This document shows positions 1 to 6,549 of a stretch of DNA of 10,086 bases, piece after piece. Source of the DNA: Candidatus Firestoneibacteriota bacterium (GTDB lineage Bacteria; Oederibacteriota; JAAXVQ01); contig JAAXVQ010000045.1 in NCBI GenBank assembly GCA_013335425.1, forward strand, positions 1 through 10,086, in the 5' to 3' direction. The translations under genes and the position numbers were made by a program. How positions within the stretch are numbered: the first letter of the stretch is position 1; each line of letters begins with the position of its first letter. The notes under the pieces were generated by a model. That model was not told the origin of the DNA. It saw only the letters and a list, made by a program, of their open reading frames with translations, and did no database searches.

Positions 1-846
1 CAAACCAGCGACCCGGCAATTTATGCGGTCGGCGATGCCGTTGAAACCCCGGACGTAGTCGGCGGTCAGAAACTTGTAGTGCCTTTAGCAGGCCCCGCCA
101 ATCGGCAGGGACGGATCGCCGCCGATCATGCCTTGGGGCGGGAGCAGAGCGTTTACCGAGGTACGCAAGGCACTTCCATTTGCAAAATTTTTGATTTAAC
201 CGCAGGCAGTACCGGACTCAACGAAAAAACCCTGAAGCGCTTGGGCCGTGCCTATGAAAAAATCTACGTCCATCCCGCCAGTCATGCCGGCTATTACCCC
301 GGGGCGCATACCTTATCGCTTAAATTGCTTTTCGATCCCCAAGACGGAAAAATTTTAGGCGCCCAAATTACCGGGTGCGACGGCGTGGACAAACGCCTCG
401 ACGTGCTGGCGACCGCCCTACGCGGGCGCCTGACGGTTTATGATTTGGAGCATTTGGAATTATCCTATGCACCGCCTTATGGTTCGGCCAAGGATCCGGT
501 CAATTTTGCGGGCTTTGTGGCGGCCAATGCTTTGCGGGGTGATGTGACGTATTGCCACTCAGAAACCATGCGCCATCCGAACGCGCAACAAATCATTTTG
601 GACGTCCGCACGCCCAAGGAATTTCAAGCCGGTGCCATACCCGGCGCCCTCAATATTCCGGTGGATCATCTACGGGACCGTTTAACGGAAATTCCCCGTG
701 AGAAAGAACTGCTCATTTACTGTGCCGTGGGATTGCGCAGCTACCTGGCTGCCCGCATTCTAACGCACCACGGCTGGAAAAACCGCGTGCTTACGGGCGG
801 CTATACCACCTATCTGGCCGTCCAGGAAGCCGCGCAGATGCCATAA
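1..846 (+). CDS. CoA-disulfide reductase-like FAD oxidoreductase with C-terminal rhodanese domain (5' end missing)
   Basis: This is the last 281 residues of a pyridine nucleotide-disulfide oxidoreductase; the frame is open to the left edge, so the N-terminal FAD/NADH part lies outside. Visible residues 2-15 (TSDPAIYAVGDAVE) are the late FAD-binding motif of this superfamily. Residues about 56-176 form the dimerisation domain, including the conserved LSYAPPYGSAKDPVN stretch typical of CoA-disulfide/persulfide reductases. Residues about 190-276 are a rhodanese domain whose active-site loop CAVGLRS has its cysteine at residue 241 (codon at 721). Such CoADR-rhodanese fusions reduce CoA disulfides, persulfides or polysulfides with NAD(P)H in the cytoplasm and take part in thiol redox balance or sulfur metabolism. 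The exact substrate cannot be read from this fragment. The redox-active cysteine expected near the N-terminus is not in the window. The gene ends at TAA just before a strong hairpin. Confidence 0.93.
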   Translation, partial: QTSDPAIYAVGDAVETPDVVGGQKLVVPLAGPANRQGRIAADHALGREQSVYRGTQGTSICKIFDLTAGSTGLNEKTLKRLGRAYEKIYVHPASHAGYYPGAHTLSLKLLFDPQDGKILGAQITGCDGVDKRLDVLATALRGRLTVYDLEHLELSYAPPYGSAKDPVNFAGFVAANALRGDVTYCHSETMRHPNAQQIILDVRTPKEFQAGAIPGALNIPVDHLRDRLTEIPREKELLIYCAVGLRSYLAARILTHHGWKNRVLTGGYTTYLAVQEAAQMP

Positions 847-858
847 ATATGTTCCCTC

Positions 859-891
859 CGGGATCCGCAGGTTCTGCCTCTGCGGATCCCG
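859..891. repeat. Perfect 12-bp inverted repeat (hairpin), possible terminator
   Basis: The arms CGGGATCCGCAG (859-870) and CTGCGGATCCCG (880-891) pair perfectly around a 9-nt loop. It starts 12 nt after the stop of the reductase-rhodanese gene. No U-run follows on either strand, so it is not a textbook intrinsic terminator. It could still block 3' exonucleases, terminate weakly, or be a genome-dispersed palindromic element. The frame of the next gene is open across it, but translation through it is unlikely. Confidence 0.75.
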
Positions 892-1005
892 CAAGGATAT
901 TTCCAAGCTGCCCGCCAAATCCTGATAAATCACCTTGCCAAAGTCCGAATAAGAGGATAAATTTACTAAACCAAACCTATCAGGCGACAACTTTAGACTT
1001 TGATC

Positions 1006-1036
1006 TTGAAGACGGGTACTGGGGACCTTTTAAAAT
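1006..1036 (+). promoter_or_regulatory. Possible sigma70-type promoter for the V4R-like gene
   Basis: TTGAAG (1006-1011) and TAAAAT (1031-1036) resemble -35 and -10 boxes separated by 19 nt, which is long. Transcription would begin near 1043, leaving a very short leader before the GTG at 1056 or about 28 nt before the ATG at 1071. The stretch 892-1055 is AT-richer than the genes around it and holds no other recognisable gene. The match is weak and could be chance. Confidence 0.27.
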
Positions 1037-1055
1037 ACCCCAGGGGGAGGTTCGC

Positions 1056-1625
1056 GTGGCGGAAGAACTCATGAAGGGCAGCGTTTTTATTGCCATTAAA
1101 GACTTTATCCTTAAAAATCACCGGGCGGAAGGTTATGCCCGATACTTGCAGTCTTTTTCACCGGAAGATCAAATTTTGCTGGATAAAAAACTCATCGGCG
1201 TCAGCCGAATACCGGCGCGGGTATTTGCCCAAAGCGGAGAACTCTGTACCCGTTTGTTCGGTTCGGGAAACACCGAATATTTCCAAATAGTCATGGCCTA
1301 TGTGGCGGATCAGAACATCAACTCATTTATGAAGGTTTTCTTGCGCATGGGCAGCCCGTCTTTTGTCATGAAAAACGTGCCTGTGATCTGGAAGCATTAT
1401 TTTTATTCCGAAGGAACGATCAGCGTTCCCAGCGTGACTGAAAAAAGCGGCACGGTTATTGTCAAAGGCGGGAATGCCTATGGCGAGGCCTTGTGCCATG
1501 GCATCATTGGTTGGGGTACCTTCGCCATCAATTTCAGCGGAGGGAAAAATTTGCGGGTGACCCACCCCGAATGCGTCCACCACGGCGCCCAGCAGGATCG
1601 TTTCGAATTTTCCTGGGACTTGTAA
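1056..1625 (+). CDS. V4R / TIGR02265 (DUF2378)-like protein
   Basis: This 189-residue soluble protein has no signal peptide or membrane segment. It resembles the TIGR02265/DUF2378 family first noted as paralogues in Myxococcus, which is distantly related to V4R/heme-NO-binding-type small-molecule sensor domains. Supporting stretches are the N-terminal KGSVFIAIKDFI (7-18), the central FLRMGSPSFVMKN (95-107), and the C-terminal GGKNLRVTHPEC (162-173) followed by a final strand ending in FEFSW. Cys173 with His170, His175 and His176 is a possible metal or ligand site, by inference. I chose GTG at 1056 because GGGGGAGG lies 5 nt upstream; ATG at 1071 preceded by GGAAG is a good alternative giving 184 residues. 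The frame stays open back to ATG 849, but that would translate the hairpin and a Pro/Ser-rich, non-conserved-looking stretch. No specific cellular function is known to me. It lies about 210 nt downstream of the reductase gene on the same strand. Confidence 0.75.
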   Translation: MAEELMKGSVFIAIKDFILKNHRAEGYARYLQSFSPEDQILLDKKLIGVSRIPARVFAQSGELCTRLFGSGNTEYFQIVMAYVADQNINSFMKVFLRMGSPSFVMKNVPVIWKHYFYSEGTISVPSVTEKSGTVIVKGGNAYGEALCHGIIGWGTFAINFSGGKNLRVTHPECVHHGAQQDRFEFSWDL

Positions 1626-1650
1626 ACGCTCTTCTGCCGTGAAAATTATT

Positions 1651-1675
1651 TGCCCCGCGCTTCGAACCCGGGGCA
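1651..1675 (-). terminator. Hairpin between convergent genes, candidate terminator of the Bat operon
   Basis: TGCCCCG (1651-1657) and CGGGGCA (1669-1675) form a 7-bp GC-rich stem with an 11-nt loop. Read on the minus strand, the stem is followed by AATAATTTT, a moderate U-rich tail, about 70 nt after the stop of the BatB-BatC gene. On the plus strand no T-run follows. It therefore fits a minus-strand intrinsic terminator best, perhaps also slowing read-through from the V4R-like gene. Confidence 0.5.
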
Positions 1676-1743
1676 CAGTCACGGCCAAATCCGGTTAAGA
1701 CCCCCAACGCACCCGGCCGACTTTTGATCCAACGCCCTCCGGT

Positions 1744-3555
1744 CTACCAATCCGGTCCATGGTAAAGATTCTCATCCTGCAAATTCGGCTGCTGATTTCG
1801 GCGCATGTCCTGTTCCTCGTTTTCCAATGACCGCAGCGTGCGCAGGGCGTCCTGTTTGGACATGCCTTTTTGCTTGTTGCCTTTCTGATCTTCGGACACG
1901 CTGCTTTTATCGCCGGATTTTTGACGCTGATTGGACTCGCTGTTTTGCTCGCTGGGAGGTGCTTTTTCGTTGGACTTGCCCTCGGAGGGAGATCGATCGG
2001 AACCCGGCAAGTTGGCGCCGCCGCCTTCGCGGTCACCCTGTTTCCCACCCTGGGACTGGGTCTGACGTTGGGTGGTTTGTTTGGTGTATTTTTCAATCTG
2101 ACGCAGGATCAATTCCAGGTTGTAACCGGCATCGTCGTCCCCGGCGTTCCATAGCAGAACCTGTTGGAAAGCTTCGGCGGCTTCCACCCAGCGCGCCGGA
2201 TCTCCTTGGCGCCAGCCGAGATAATAAGCGGTATACCCTACATTGTACCAAACGTCCTGTTCTAAAACTCCCTCGGCATGGGCTTTGGCCTGAACAAACG
2301 CAGTATACGCCTCGGGGAATTTCTTTTGTACCAGCAAACTGCAACCGTAATTGTAGGTCGCCAGCGGATCCTCGGGATTTTTTTGGGCTGCTTGTTTGAA
2401 ACATTTTTCCGCATCCGCCCAACGGCGTTGTTGAAACGCCGATAATCCTTCCCCAATGCGTTCGCGCGATCCGGCCTGAGCCGGGGACACCCATGACAGG
2501 GAAGAAATCGCCAGCAGGAAGAGGCCAACGAAGGCTCTTCGTTTCCTGTGAACTTCCCTTTTTCCCCGCGGCTTACGCCGGGAAAGAAGGCTGTCCCACA
2601 GCAACAATCCCAAGGCCGCGACTGCGCAAAACGGATACAAATCGTTCCAGACCAAAAGCCGGTTGGAATACTGCTGCACCTTTTCCAACCTGTCGATTTC
2701 TTTCACGACTACTTCTTCTTCCTGGCCTTGTCCGGTCAAGTGTACAAACAGTCCCTGCCCCAGGGCCGCCAATTCACCCAATTTTTTTTCATTTAAGCGC
2801 GTACGCGGCGCATTGGGCGCGATGGGTTCCCCCGTGTTTTTTGATGGTACCGGCACCCCCTGGGTGGTTCCCACCCCAAGCGTATATATATGTAGGCCTT
2901 CGTTCACAGCCTTGGCCAGAGCCTCCTTGGGGAGGTTGCCGAAGGATTCACCGTCCCCTACCACCACACAAATCCGTTGTGCCCGACTGTTGCGGGAGGT
3001 GCGTGCAAATGCTTGTAGGGCTTCGGTGAGGGCGGCACCGATGTCCGTGCCCGGCACGGGCAACTGCTCGGTATCGAGCGCATCGATCAACAATTTCAAA
3101 GCCCCGGTATCTTCGGTTAAAGGACACACCTCAAATGCCGTTCCCGCATAAGGAATCAAACCCACCCGTTGCTCTTCCCAGTGATCCACCAGATAGTGCA
3201 TGGCTTGTTTGGCCCGGCCCAAGCGGGTAGGAAACACGTCCTGGGCAAGCATGGAACGCGAAGTGTCCACCAATAATTCTATCTCCGCCCCCCGCCATTC
3301 GTCTCGTACGCCGCGCAAACCCGCTTGCGGACGCGCCAATCCCAAGATCAAAAAAATTACTGCCAACAGAACGCAAATTCGACCGATCCATTTTTTATGG
3401 GTGCTGTTTTCCGCAGTCAAGCCGGCAGCCAAGCGGGAACCCACGAAGCTGCGCAGGCGGGCCTGCGCCCACAAGTCCAACCACCACCAAACCGGCGGAA
3501 AACCCAGTAAGGCCGTCAACAGCCACAACCATTGAGGTTCGGCCAAACGAAACAT
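1744..3555 (-). CDS. BatB-BatC fusion: membrane-anchored VWA protein with C-terminal TPR domain
   Basis: This 603-residue protein combines what are usually two neighbouring Bat genes. The BatB part has two N-terminal membrane helices (about 8-28 and 57-73), a VWA domain (about 90-290) and a third helix (304-322). The MIDAS metal site is visible as DTSRS (D97, S99, S101), T170 and D201 in GDGES. A very basic stretch (326-340) and a hydrophobic segment ending in AQA (342-361) follow and look like a retained BatC signal sequence. TPR-like helices fill 364-487. A Gln/Ser/Lys/Gly-rich tail (491-563) and a final charged helix with ALRTLRSLENEEQDMRR, resembling BatC ends, complete it. Positive-inside reasoning puts both VWA and TPR parts in the periplasm. 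ATG at 3555 has GGAG upstream. It is the last gene of the moxR operon. By family knowledge, such proteins act as scaffolds in envelope stress tolerance or complex assembly; the partner is unknown. Confidence 0.9.
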   Translation of the reverse strand: MFRLAEPQWLWLLTALLGFPPVWWWLDLWAQARLRSFVGSRLAAGLTAENSTHKKWIGRICVLLAVIFLILGLARPQAGLRGVRDEWRGAEIELLVDTSRSMLAQDVFPTRLGRAKQAMHYLVDHWEEQRVGLIPYAGTAFEVCPLTEDTGALKLLIDALDTEQLPVPGTDIGAALTEALQAFARTSRNSRAQRICVVVGDGESFGNLPKEALAKAVNEGLHIYTLGVGTTQGVPVPSKNTGEPIAPNAPRTRLNEKKLGELAALGQGLFVHLTGQGQEEEVVVKEIDRLEKVQQYSNRLLVWNDLYPFCAVAALGLLLWDSLLSRRKPRGKREVHRKRRAFVGLFLLAISSLSWVSPAQAGSRERIGEGLSAFQQRRWADAEKCFKQAAQKNPEDPLATYNYGCSLLVQKKFPEAYTAFVQAKAHAEGVLEQDVWYNVGYTAYYLGWRQGDPARWVEAAEAFQQVLLWNAGDDDAGYNLELILRQIEKYTKQTTQRQTQSQGGKQGDREGGGANLPGSDRSPSEGKSNEKAPPSEQNSESNQRQKSGDKSSVSEDQKGNKQKGMSKQDALRTLRSLENEEQDMRRNQQPNLQDENLYHGPDW

Positions 3556-3572
3556 ACAATGCTCCTACCCAT

Positions 3573-3649
3573 AAATTGAGCCCTTGGACGTTTTTCGCGA
3601 AAAAGGGACCGCCGAGCTGTGCCTTTCTACTGTTCTATGCGCTCAATTT
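3573..3649. repeat. Nested inverted repeats in the spacer before the BatB-BatC gene
   Basis: AAATTGAGC (3573-3581) and GCTCAATTT (3641-3649) are perfect 9-bp arms separated by 59 nt. Inside lies the perfect 14-bp palindrome TTTTTCGCGAAAAA (3591-3604). On the minus-strand transcript the whole leader upstream of the BatB-BatC start could fold, with the downstream arm ending 18 nt before the ATG. This could affect translation or be an operator; function is inference. Confidence 0.6.
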
Positions 3650-3659
3650 TCTATTGCTC

Positions 3660-3690
3660 AGAAGCATGAGCCATTAGGGCTCATGCTTCT
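3660..3690 (-). repeat. Perfect 13-bp hairpin overlapping the BatA-like stop codon
   Basis: AGAAGCATGAGCC (3660-3672) and GGCTCATGCTTCT (3678-3690) pair perfectly around a 5-nt loop. The left part of the minus-strand stem contains the stop codon of the BatA-like gene (TAG at 3691-3689). No U-run follows on the minus strand, so it is more likely an mRNA-stabilising or attenuating intercistronic hairpin, or a dispersed palindromic repeat, than a full terminator. Confidence 0.7.
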
Positions 3691-4693
3691 ACGGTATCCG
3701 TTTTTCCCAAGTCAAAGTTGCCAACCATTCCACGATCAACAACAGTAATGCCGCCAACAAAAAAAACTGCCCAAAATCTTCTTTACGCTGGAAGGTCTTA
3801 GATTGGAGGCGGGAACGCTCCAAAGTGCTGATTTCCCGATAAATGGCTTTCAGCTTATTTTTGTCCGTAGCGCGAAAATAGCGTCCGTGGGAGAGTTCGG
3901 AAAGTTTTTGCAGCATGGTTTCATCCAAGGCCTCGGTATGAACGCTGCCGTCCGGGTTTAGCAATACTTCATCGCCATGCACGACGCTTTTAATGACAAT
4001 CGCGCCTCCGCCCGGGCGCCCCATGCCCACGGTATAAATGCGCACACCCAGGGCAGCCGCCATTTGAGCGGCTGTGACCGGATCCAAGGAGCCGGAATTA
4101 TTGCGCCCGTCGGTTAAAAGAATGATGACCTTGGATTGTGCTGCGGAATTTTTTAGACGATTTAAACAGGCGGCCAAAGCCATGCCGATGGCCGTGCCGT
4201 CCGTGGTCATGCCGATTTCCAAGTGATCCAACAATCCCAGGAGCACTTGATAGTCCAACGTCAAGGGACAAACCGTATAGGCGCGGGCGGCAAACGCCAC
4301 CAATCCCAAACGATTGTCATGTTCGGCTGTGATGAATTCCCGCAAAACGGTTTTGGCGGCCTGCAATCGGTTCAAGGGCTCAAAATCACGCGCCGACATG
4401 CTGCCGGACATATCCAGCGCCAACAGGATATCCAAGCCCGAGGCACGCAACGGTTCTTCTGGATGAACCCATCGCGGCCGAGCGGCTCCCAGCAATAAGA
4501 GCACCATGACGCCTAAACGCAACCACAGTGTCCAACCCGTGCCCGGCCGCCGTCCCCCTTGAAACGCTCCTTGCACGGAACCAGCCTCCGGGTAAGCCAG
4601 CACCGCGGGTTTTCCCCAGCCGCGCCAACGAAGCCAAAGCCAGATCGGCAACAGCAACCAGGCTAAAAATACCCAGGGATATTCCCAAAGCAT
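3689..4693 (-). CDS. BatA-like membrane-anchored VWA domain protein
   Basis: This 334-residue protein has the full BatA layout: hydrophobic N-terminus (about 6-22), second helix (about 55-72), VWA domain (about 87-290) and C-terminal helix (309-327). The MIDAS residues are intact: DMSGS (D94, S96, S98), T168 in DGTAIG, and D195 in TDGRNNSG. The VWA domain is expected to bind Mg2+ and a protein partner, on the periplasmic side by positive-inside reasoning. Known relatives form complexes with other Bat proteins and work with a MoxR ATPase. It starts 3 nt after the stop of the BatD-like gene, with AAGGA six nt before the ATG, so translation is probably coupled. A 133-nt spacer with palindromes separates it from the next gene. 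Length and domain order match the family, and I see no damage. Confidence 0.93.
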   Translation of the reverse strand: MLWEYPWVFLAWLLLPIWLWLRWRGWGKPAVLAYPEAGSVQGAFQGGRRPGTGWTLWLRLGVMVLLLLGAARPRWVHPEEPLRASGLDILLALDMSGSMSARDFEPLNRLQAAKTVLREFITAEHDNRLGLVAFAARAYTVCPLTLDYQVLLGLLDHLEIGMTTDGTAIGMALAACLNRLKNSAAQSKVIILLTDGRNNSGSLDPVTAAQMAAALGVRIYTVGMGRPGGGAIVIKSVVHGDEVLLNPDGSVHTEALDETMLQKLSELSHGRYFRATDKNKLKAIYREISTLERSRLQSKTFQRKEDFGQFFLLAALLLLIVEWLATLTWEKRIP

Positions 4694-4696
4694 AGG

Positions 4697-5638
4697 CTAT
4701 CCTTTTTTCCCGGTTTTGGGTTTGGTCTCCGCCGGACGTGTGTGGTCCACAAACAAATGAGCTCGCCGCTGAGCCACGGCGATTTCGGAAAATTCCGCCC
4801 AAGTTTTTGCAAATTTCACCAAATCAGCCTGGAGCAAAATACTGTTGAGCAAACGCCGCGCATGGGAACCCACCCCCCGTACCTTGAGTACGGCCAGGAT
4901 TTCTTCCCGAGGGGTTTCCAGGGCCGAGAGGTTGTAACGATCCGCCAAGTATTGCCGCAGGAGTCTGGACAACTCCTGAAAATATCGGTCCACCCGGCCC
5001 TCGATGACCGCGCGCGAATGACCCAGGGATTTGAGCTTGGCATAGGCCGTCAGGTGCGCGGGGCGCCGGCGCTCGGTTTTCCGACGGATATGTTTCCAGT
5101 CCAGCCAAAGCCAACCCAACCCCAACAGCACCAAAACCAGAACTGCGTAATACCAAACCGGTGCTGGTCCCCGCGGCGGACGCCAATCCCTCAAGGAAAG
5201 ACCTTGTGGATGCCGGCTGGCGATTTTTAAAGCCAGAGCCGGCGTTTGGGCCGTGACCGTGGTGCCCTCGGGCCAGGTAAATCCCGCCGTGAGCTGGGGG
5301 AAATGAATTTCCTCCAACCCCAAAGCCATGAGCGTGTACTTCCCCTGGACAGCCCGGTAACCTTCATGTCGGTCGCTGACGTCCGCTTCATGGTATTGAA
5401 TCAGTCGGCAACCCGGCCATACCACATGCGCACCGGGCAGACGAACGGTCCCGTTTTTGATTCCGGCGGTCAGCGAGTAATGAAATATTTGTCCGGTGTA
5501 GGCGAGGGTGGTATTGATATATGCCTCTACCCAAACGTCTTTCCCTGGATCCGCCACGGCCGGAAAAGACCAACCCCAAACCCAAACACCCAGTACCCCA
5601 GCCCAAAGAGCCTGTTGCCACCATGACCTGCGGTTCAT
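4697..5638 (-). CDS. BatD/DUF4381-like exported membrane protein of the MoxR-VWA operon
   Basis: The 313-residue product begins with a signal peptide (1-29, hydrophobic core WAGVLGVWVWGW, cleavage likely after AVA). A beta-rich periplasmic part (30-155) resembles one immunoglobulin-like module of BatD. One membrane helix (161-179) is followed by a basic stretch (KHIRRKTERRR) and a helical cytoplasmic tail (about 195-300), where YFQELSRLLRQYLADRYNL and FAKTWAEFSEIAVAQ resemble the C-terminal regions of DUF4381 and similar proteins. It is shorter than classical BatD, which I remember as usually over 450 residues with several beta modules. Its position between the DUF58 and BatA genes is typical of these operons. 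The ATG overlaps the DUF58 stop (ATGA), and GAGG lies about 11 nt upstream. The likely role is to link cytoplasmic MoxR/DUF58 to periplasmic VWA domains; this is inferred from topology, and no enzymatic motif is present. Confidence 0.78.
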   Translation of the reverse strand: MNRRSWWQQALWAGVLGVWVWGWSFPAVADPGKDVWVEAYINTTLAYTGQIFHYSLTAGIKNGTVRLPGAHVVWPGCRLIQYHEADVSDRHEGYRAVQGKYTLMALGLEEIHFPQLTAGFTWPEGTTVTAQTPALALKIASRHPQGLSLRDWRPPRGPAPVWYYAVLVLVLLGLGWLWLDWKHIRRKTERRRPAHLTAYAKLKSLGHSRAVIEGRVDRYFQELSRLLRQYLADRYNLSALETPREEILAVLKVRGVGSHARRLLNSILLQADLVKFAKTWAEFSEIAVAQRRAHLFVDHTRPAETKPKTGKKG

Positions 5639-6549
5639 CGGCGGATTTTCCTCAACCGTTCCCGGAAAAAGCTCCGTAAAGGCTCGGTGTAGGGTCTGTC
5701 CGTGGACAACTCGATCACATCGACCTTCTGCTGCGCAAAAAAATGACGCCGCGATTTGGCGCGGGCCTCGGCGAAGGCCGCGTACTCCGCGCGGGCGCGC
5801 GGTAGGCGCGTATCCACCTCAATATCCTTCCCAGTTTCGGCATCTGTTAAACTCAGCCAGCCTGACGGCGGCAGATCCAACTCGCGCGGGTCGTTGAACA
5901 CCATGGCGATGCAATCGTGCTTGTGTTTGGCGACTTTTAAAGTCGGCGCGAAATCACCGGAAAAAAAATCCGACAGCACAAATAAAATCGAGCGACGGTG
6001 CAGCGTGCGGTTAAGGTAATCCAGGGCGCGATTGATGTCCGTGCGACGGGACTGGGCCCGGTGAGAAAGCACTTCGGTGATGACCCGCAAGCCGTGTTTA
6101 CGGCCTTTTTTGGGGGGGATGAATTTTTCGCATTTGTCGGAAAAAATCATCAAGCCTACGCGGTCGTGGTTGGCAATGGCCGAAAACGCCAACAACGCCA
6201 GGACCTCCGCCGCCAATTCGCCTTTACTCCGGTCTTGTGAGCCGAAACGCATGGAGGCGGAAGCGTCCAGAGCCAACATCACGGTGCGTTCGCGTTCTTC
6301 CTGATAGCGTTTGACGTGCAAGCTTCCCGTGCGGGCCGTGACATTCCAGTCGATGGTGCGCACATCATCGCCGCGCTGGTATGACCGTACCTCGGAAAAC
6401 TCCACCCCCATGCCCTTGAAAACGCTGTGGTAAACGCCGGAAAACACGTCATTGACCAGGGCGCGGGTCGCGATTTCAATGAGCCGTACGCGTTTCAATA
6501 TCTCGGCCGGTGACTGTGACAACGCGGTCTGCGTTTCGGGCGCGTTCAA
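5635..6549 (-). CDS. DUF58 domain protein (soluble, VWA-like)
   Basis: This 304-residue protein belongs to the DUF58 family found beside MoxR ATPases. The hallmark region spans 45-85, with VEFSEVRSYQRGDDVRTIDW followed by NVTARTG. It leads into a VWA-like fold with a MIDAS-like DASAS (D95, S97, S99), TD at 170-171 and SD at 193-194. No membrane helix is seen, so this is the short cytoplasmic type. It starts with TTG at 6549, chosen because that start gives the usual short N-terminal lead before LKRVRLIEIATRALVNDVFSG; the first in-frame ATG (Met47) would cut into the conserved region. The TTG overlaps the moxR stop as TTGA, and an AGAAGG lies about 10 nt upstream, so re-initiation or coupling is likely. 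It is expected to be a substrate adaptor or partner of MoxR; its biochemical activity is not established. Confidence 0.93.
   Translation of the reverse strand: MNAPETQTALSQSPAEILKRVRLIEIATRALVNDVFSGVYHSVFKGMGVEFSEVRSYQRGDDVRTIDWNVTARTGSLHVKRYQEERERTVMLALDASASMRFGSQDRSKGELAAEVLALLAFSAIANHDRVGLMIFSDKCEKFIPPKKGRKHGLRVITEVLSHRAQSRRTDINRALDYLNRTLHRRSILFVLSDFFSGDFAPTLKVAKHKHDCIAMVFNDPRELDLPPSGWLSLTDAETGKDIEVDTRLPRARAEYAAFAEARAKSRRHFFAQQKVDVIELSTDRPYTEPLRSFFRERLRKIRR

Noticed and set aside
760..990. A 76-residue minus-strand open frame across the reductase 3' end
   Set aside because: It overlaps the rhodanese coding region and the hairpin, with no supporting motif or convincing ribosome binding site.
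849..1055. N-terminal extension of the V4R-like gene starting at ATG 849
   Set aside because: It would start 2 nt after the previous stop, run through the 12-bp hairpin, and add a Pro/Ser-rich stretch not resembling the family; GTG 1056 has a far better ribosome binding site.
1640..1690. tRNA remnant suggested by GGTTCGAA in the hairpin loop on the minus strand
   Set aside because: The T-arm pairing has a mismatch, there is no CCA end, and no D-arm or anticodon arm can be placed; the loop holds the palindrome TTCGAA by chance.
1827..3151. Several plus-strand open frames opposite the BatB-BatC gene
   Set aside because: All are antisense shadows of a well supported gene, with Pro/Cys/Arg-rich unlikely proteins.
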